Source: Acidobacteriota bacterium (lineage in GTDB: Bacteria; Acidobacteriota; Terriglobia; Terriglobales; Acidobacteriaceae). Taken from it: a DNA stretch of 5,133 bases. Of this stretch, positions 3,826 to 5,133 are shown one piece after another. Numbering within the stretch: the first letter of the stretch is position 1; the number at the start of each line of letters is the position of its first letter. The notes under the pieces were generated by a model. The model was not told the origin of the DNA, did not search any database, and was given only the letters and a program-made list of their open reading frames with translations. The stretch covers positions 1 to 5,133 of the forward strand of contig JAJXXG010001305.1 of the NCBI GenBank assembly GCA_021781255.1, read 5' to 3'. Both the position numbers and the translations under genes were made by a program.

Positions 3826-5133
3826 CTAGCCCCTTAGATGCCTGCTGGACAAAAGGCCCGAAGGGGGACGGTCCTTAGGGGCAGAGCCCCATTCCTTATT
3901 TGGCCGATTGCCCATGCGGAAATGCAACTCACCGCCAGCCATGATCTCGTCATGCGTCAGCCAGGAGCGGCTCAAGCGCTTGCTATTCAACTCTACGTTC
4001 TGAATGTACATATTCTCATCGGAGTTGTTGTCGGCAAGGATGGTGAAGGTCGTGTGTTTGGCGGGGTTGTGGATGCTGGCCCGATTGACCAGCGGGCTAC
4101 CGATGACATAGACACCTGTTGCAGCGTTGACCGGATAGAATCCCAATGCTGCAAAGACGAGCCAGCTGGATATCTGCCCGCAGTCGTCATTTCCGGGAAT
4201 GCCTGCGGGCTTGTTGTTGTAGAGTTTTGTAACTTTCCGCACACATGCCTGGGTCTTCCATGGGGCCCCCGCAAAAGAATAAAGGTAAGGAATGTGGTTG
4301 CTGGGCTCATTGCCCTGAGCATCCTGGCCAACCATTCCGCTGATATCGGGCGGTGAGCTCAGCACATTTGAGGGAGCCGCAAACAGTGCATCCAGCTTTG
4401 CCATGAATGCGTCGTCCCCTCCATACAGATCGATCAGCCCATTCACATCGTGCATCACGTTGAATGTCGCCTGCCAGGCATCCGACTCAGTGTAGTCGGC
4501 CCATATTTCCTGATCCGGCCGGAAAGGTTCAAGCCACTGACCATTCTTGGTTTTGCCGCGCATAAAGCCGGTTTTGGGATCAAAGATGTTCTTGTAATTC
4601 TGGCCGAGTTTGTAGAAAGTTGCCGCGTCGCTGTGCTTGCCGAGCAGTTCGGCCATGGCGCCCACACACCAATAGTCGTAAGAGAAATCGAGGGTGCGCG
4701 ATACGGATTGGTTGCGGTCACCCGCGGCAACGTAGCCGAGTTGGCGGAACTGTTCCTGCAGCTCCCGATTGTTGTTTGCCGTTGCGCCAACCATCGCGGT
4801 ATCGCGCATGGCCGCATATGCAGACTCGACGTCAAAGTCGCGGAAGCCGCGCACATATGCACCGGCAATCATGCCCACGACATGGAATCCGGTCATGGTC
4901 CAGGTTTCATTGCCCCATAACGGCCACACAGGCAGGGAATGCTGATCAAGCTCTCTGTAGTCAGCAATCAGTGTCTCGATGATGTCGCGCGTGCGATGCG
5001 GTTGTAGCAGCATGATGAACGGAAATTCTCCGCGATAGATGTCCCATATTGAGATTGACGTATATTTAACGAAGCCGGGATTGGGATGGTTCTTCTGGTC
5101 TTGACCGCGATATGTGCCGTCAAGATCATTGAA
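3826..5133 (-). CDS. GH92 alpha-mannosidase (alpha-1,2-mannosidase family), C-terminal part
   Basis: The minus-strand frame is open from the right edge to TAG at 3828-3826, giving 435 visible residues of a protein that is normally about 700-800. Internal ATG codons such as that at 5013 are not the start. GH92 enzymes are calcium-dependent inverting exo-alpha-mannosidases acting on glycan or mannan ends, usually exported. The visible part is the (alpha/alpha)6-barrel domain. The first 40 residues include SIWDIYRGEFPF (family 'SLWDTYRxxHPL'), followed by WPLWGNETWTMTGFH, YDYWCVGAMAELLG, WADYTESDAWQATFNVMHDVNGLIDLYGG (the Glu in YTESDAW, codon 4488-4486, is the probable general acid), and GIPGNDDCGQISSWLVFAALGFYPV, whose Asp pair (about codons 4188-4183) is the probable base. 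The C-terminus MGNRPNKEWG is the usual family ending and is followed by a Pro/Ser-rich tail. The acid motif reads ESDAWQA instead of the common EGNAWQY, pointing to a subfamily. The N-terminal beta domain and signal peptide are outside the window. Confidence 0.93.
   Translation of the reverse strand, partial: FNDLDGTYRGQDQKNHPNPGFVKYTSISIWDIYRGEFPFIMLLQPHRTRDIIETLIADYRELDQHSLPVWPLWGNETWTMTGFHVVGMIAGAYVRGFRDFDVESAYAAMRDTAMVGATANNNRELQEQFRQLGYVAAGDRNQSVSRTLDFSYDYWCVGAMAELLGKHSDAATFYKLGQNYKNIFDPKTGFMRGKTKNGQWLEPFRPDQEIWADYTESDAWQATFNVMHDVNGLIDLYGGDDAFMAKLDALFAAPSNVLSSPPDISGMVGQDAQGNEPSNHIPYLYSFAGAPWKTQACVRKVTKLYNNKPAGIPGNDDCGQISSWLVFAALGFYPVNAATGVYVIGSPLVNRASIHNPAKHTTFTILADNNSDENMYIQNVELNSKRLSRSWLTHDEIMAGGELHFRMGNRPNKEWGSAPKDRPPSGLLSSRHLRG
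3878..3890. repeat. Small GC palindrome at the mannosidase 3' end
   Basis: GGGGCAGAGCCCC is a perfect 5-base inverted repeat with a 3-base spacer. It lies inside the mannosidase coding sequence about 50 bases before its stop, encoding the start of the tail after the conserved NKEWG. A related GCCCCTTA at 3829-3836 is nearly the reverse complement of TTAGGGGC at 3875-3882, with one mismatch, so the last 60 bases of the gene could form a larger fold. It may be a copy of a dispersed palindromic repeat or simply GC-rich coding sequence; one window cannot decide. Confidence 0.3.

Noticed and set aside
3838..4356. Plus-strand frame of 172 codons opposite the mannosidase
   Set aside because: Shadow of the GH92 gene, whose catalytic motifs are read on the minus strand.
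1..5133. CRISPR array, insertion sequence, toxin-antitoxin pair or riboswitch
   Set aside because: Reading both strands showed no regularly spaced repeats, no transposase motifs, no terminal inverted repeats, no toxin or antitoxin signature, and no recognisable riboswitch core.

Overview
The window looks like ordinary chromosomal DNA of a GC-rich, non-Firmicute bacterium. A soil-type Acidobacteriota (Acidobacteriaceae-like) is my best guess. The reasons are a bacillithiol-pathway BshA glycosyltransferase outside a low-GC Firmicute background, an HpnK-like deacetylase, a large GH92 alpha-mannosidase, frequent GTG/TTG starts and GC-rich codon use. This assignment is inference from gene content, not from a phylogenetic marker.

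Left part, plus strand. Positions 1-411 hold the 3' end of an unrecognised protein gene, followed by a good intrinsic-terminator hairpin (437-473). A clear sigma70-type promoter (506-533) then starts a two-gene unit: a 60-residue helical protein of unknown function (589-771) and, 7 bases later, a short protein (779-1324). The second protein is only the NAD-binding half of a 3-hydroxyacyl-CoA dehydrogenase, and its catalytic His motif is degraded.

Middle, minus strand. A ChbG/HpnK-family (YdjC-like) carbohydrate deacetylase (3443-2571) is followed, 82 bases downstream, by bshA (2488-1337), the first committed enzyme of bacillithiol synthesis. bshA converges on the dehydrogenase-like gene with only 12 bases between the stop codons. 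A deacetylase in front of an enzyme that makes an N-acetylglucosaminyl product is suggestive, because step two of bacillithiol synthesis is an N-deacetylation. That step is normally done by an unrelated LmbE-fold enzyme, and the deacetylase sequence looks HpnK-like, so a functional link is only a hypothesis.

Right part. A complete tRNA-Val (anticodon TAC, encoded CCA) lies on the plus strand at 3569-3645 behind an extended -10 promoter. After 180 bases with no convincing gene comes the C-terminal 435 residues of a GH92 alpha-mannosidase on the minus strand (3826-5133), cut by the window edge. The GH92 gene is probably independent of the other genes.

I saw no mobile element, CRISPR array, phage gene or obvious new defence system. 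The most notable items are the degenerate dehydrogenase with its small partner gene and the deacetylase-bshA pairing.
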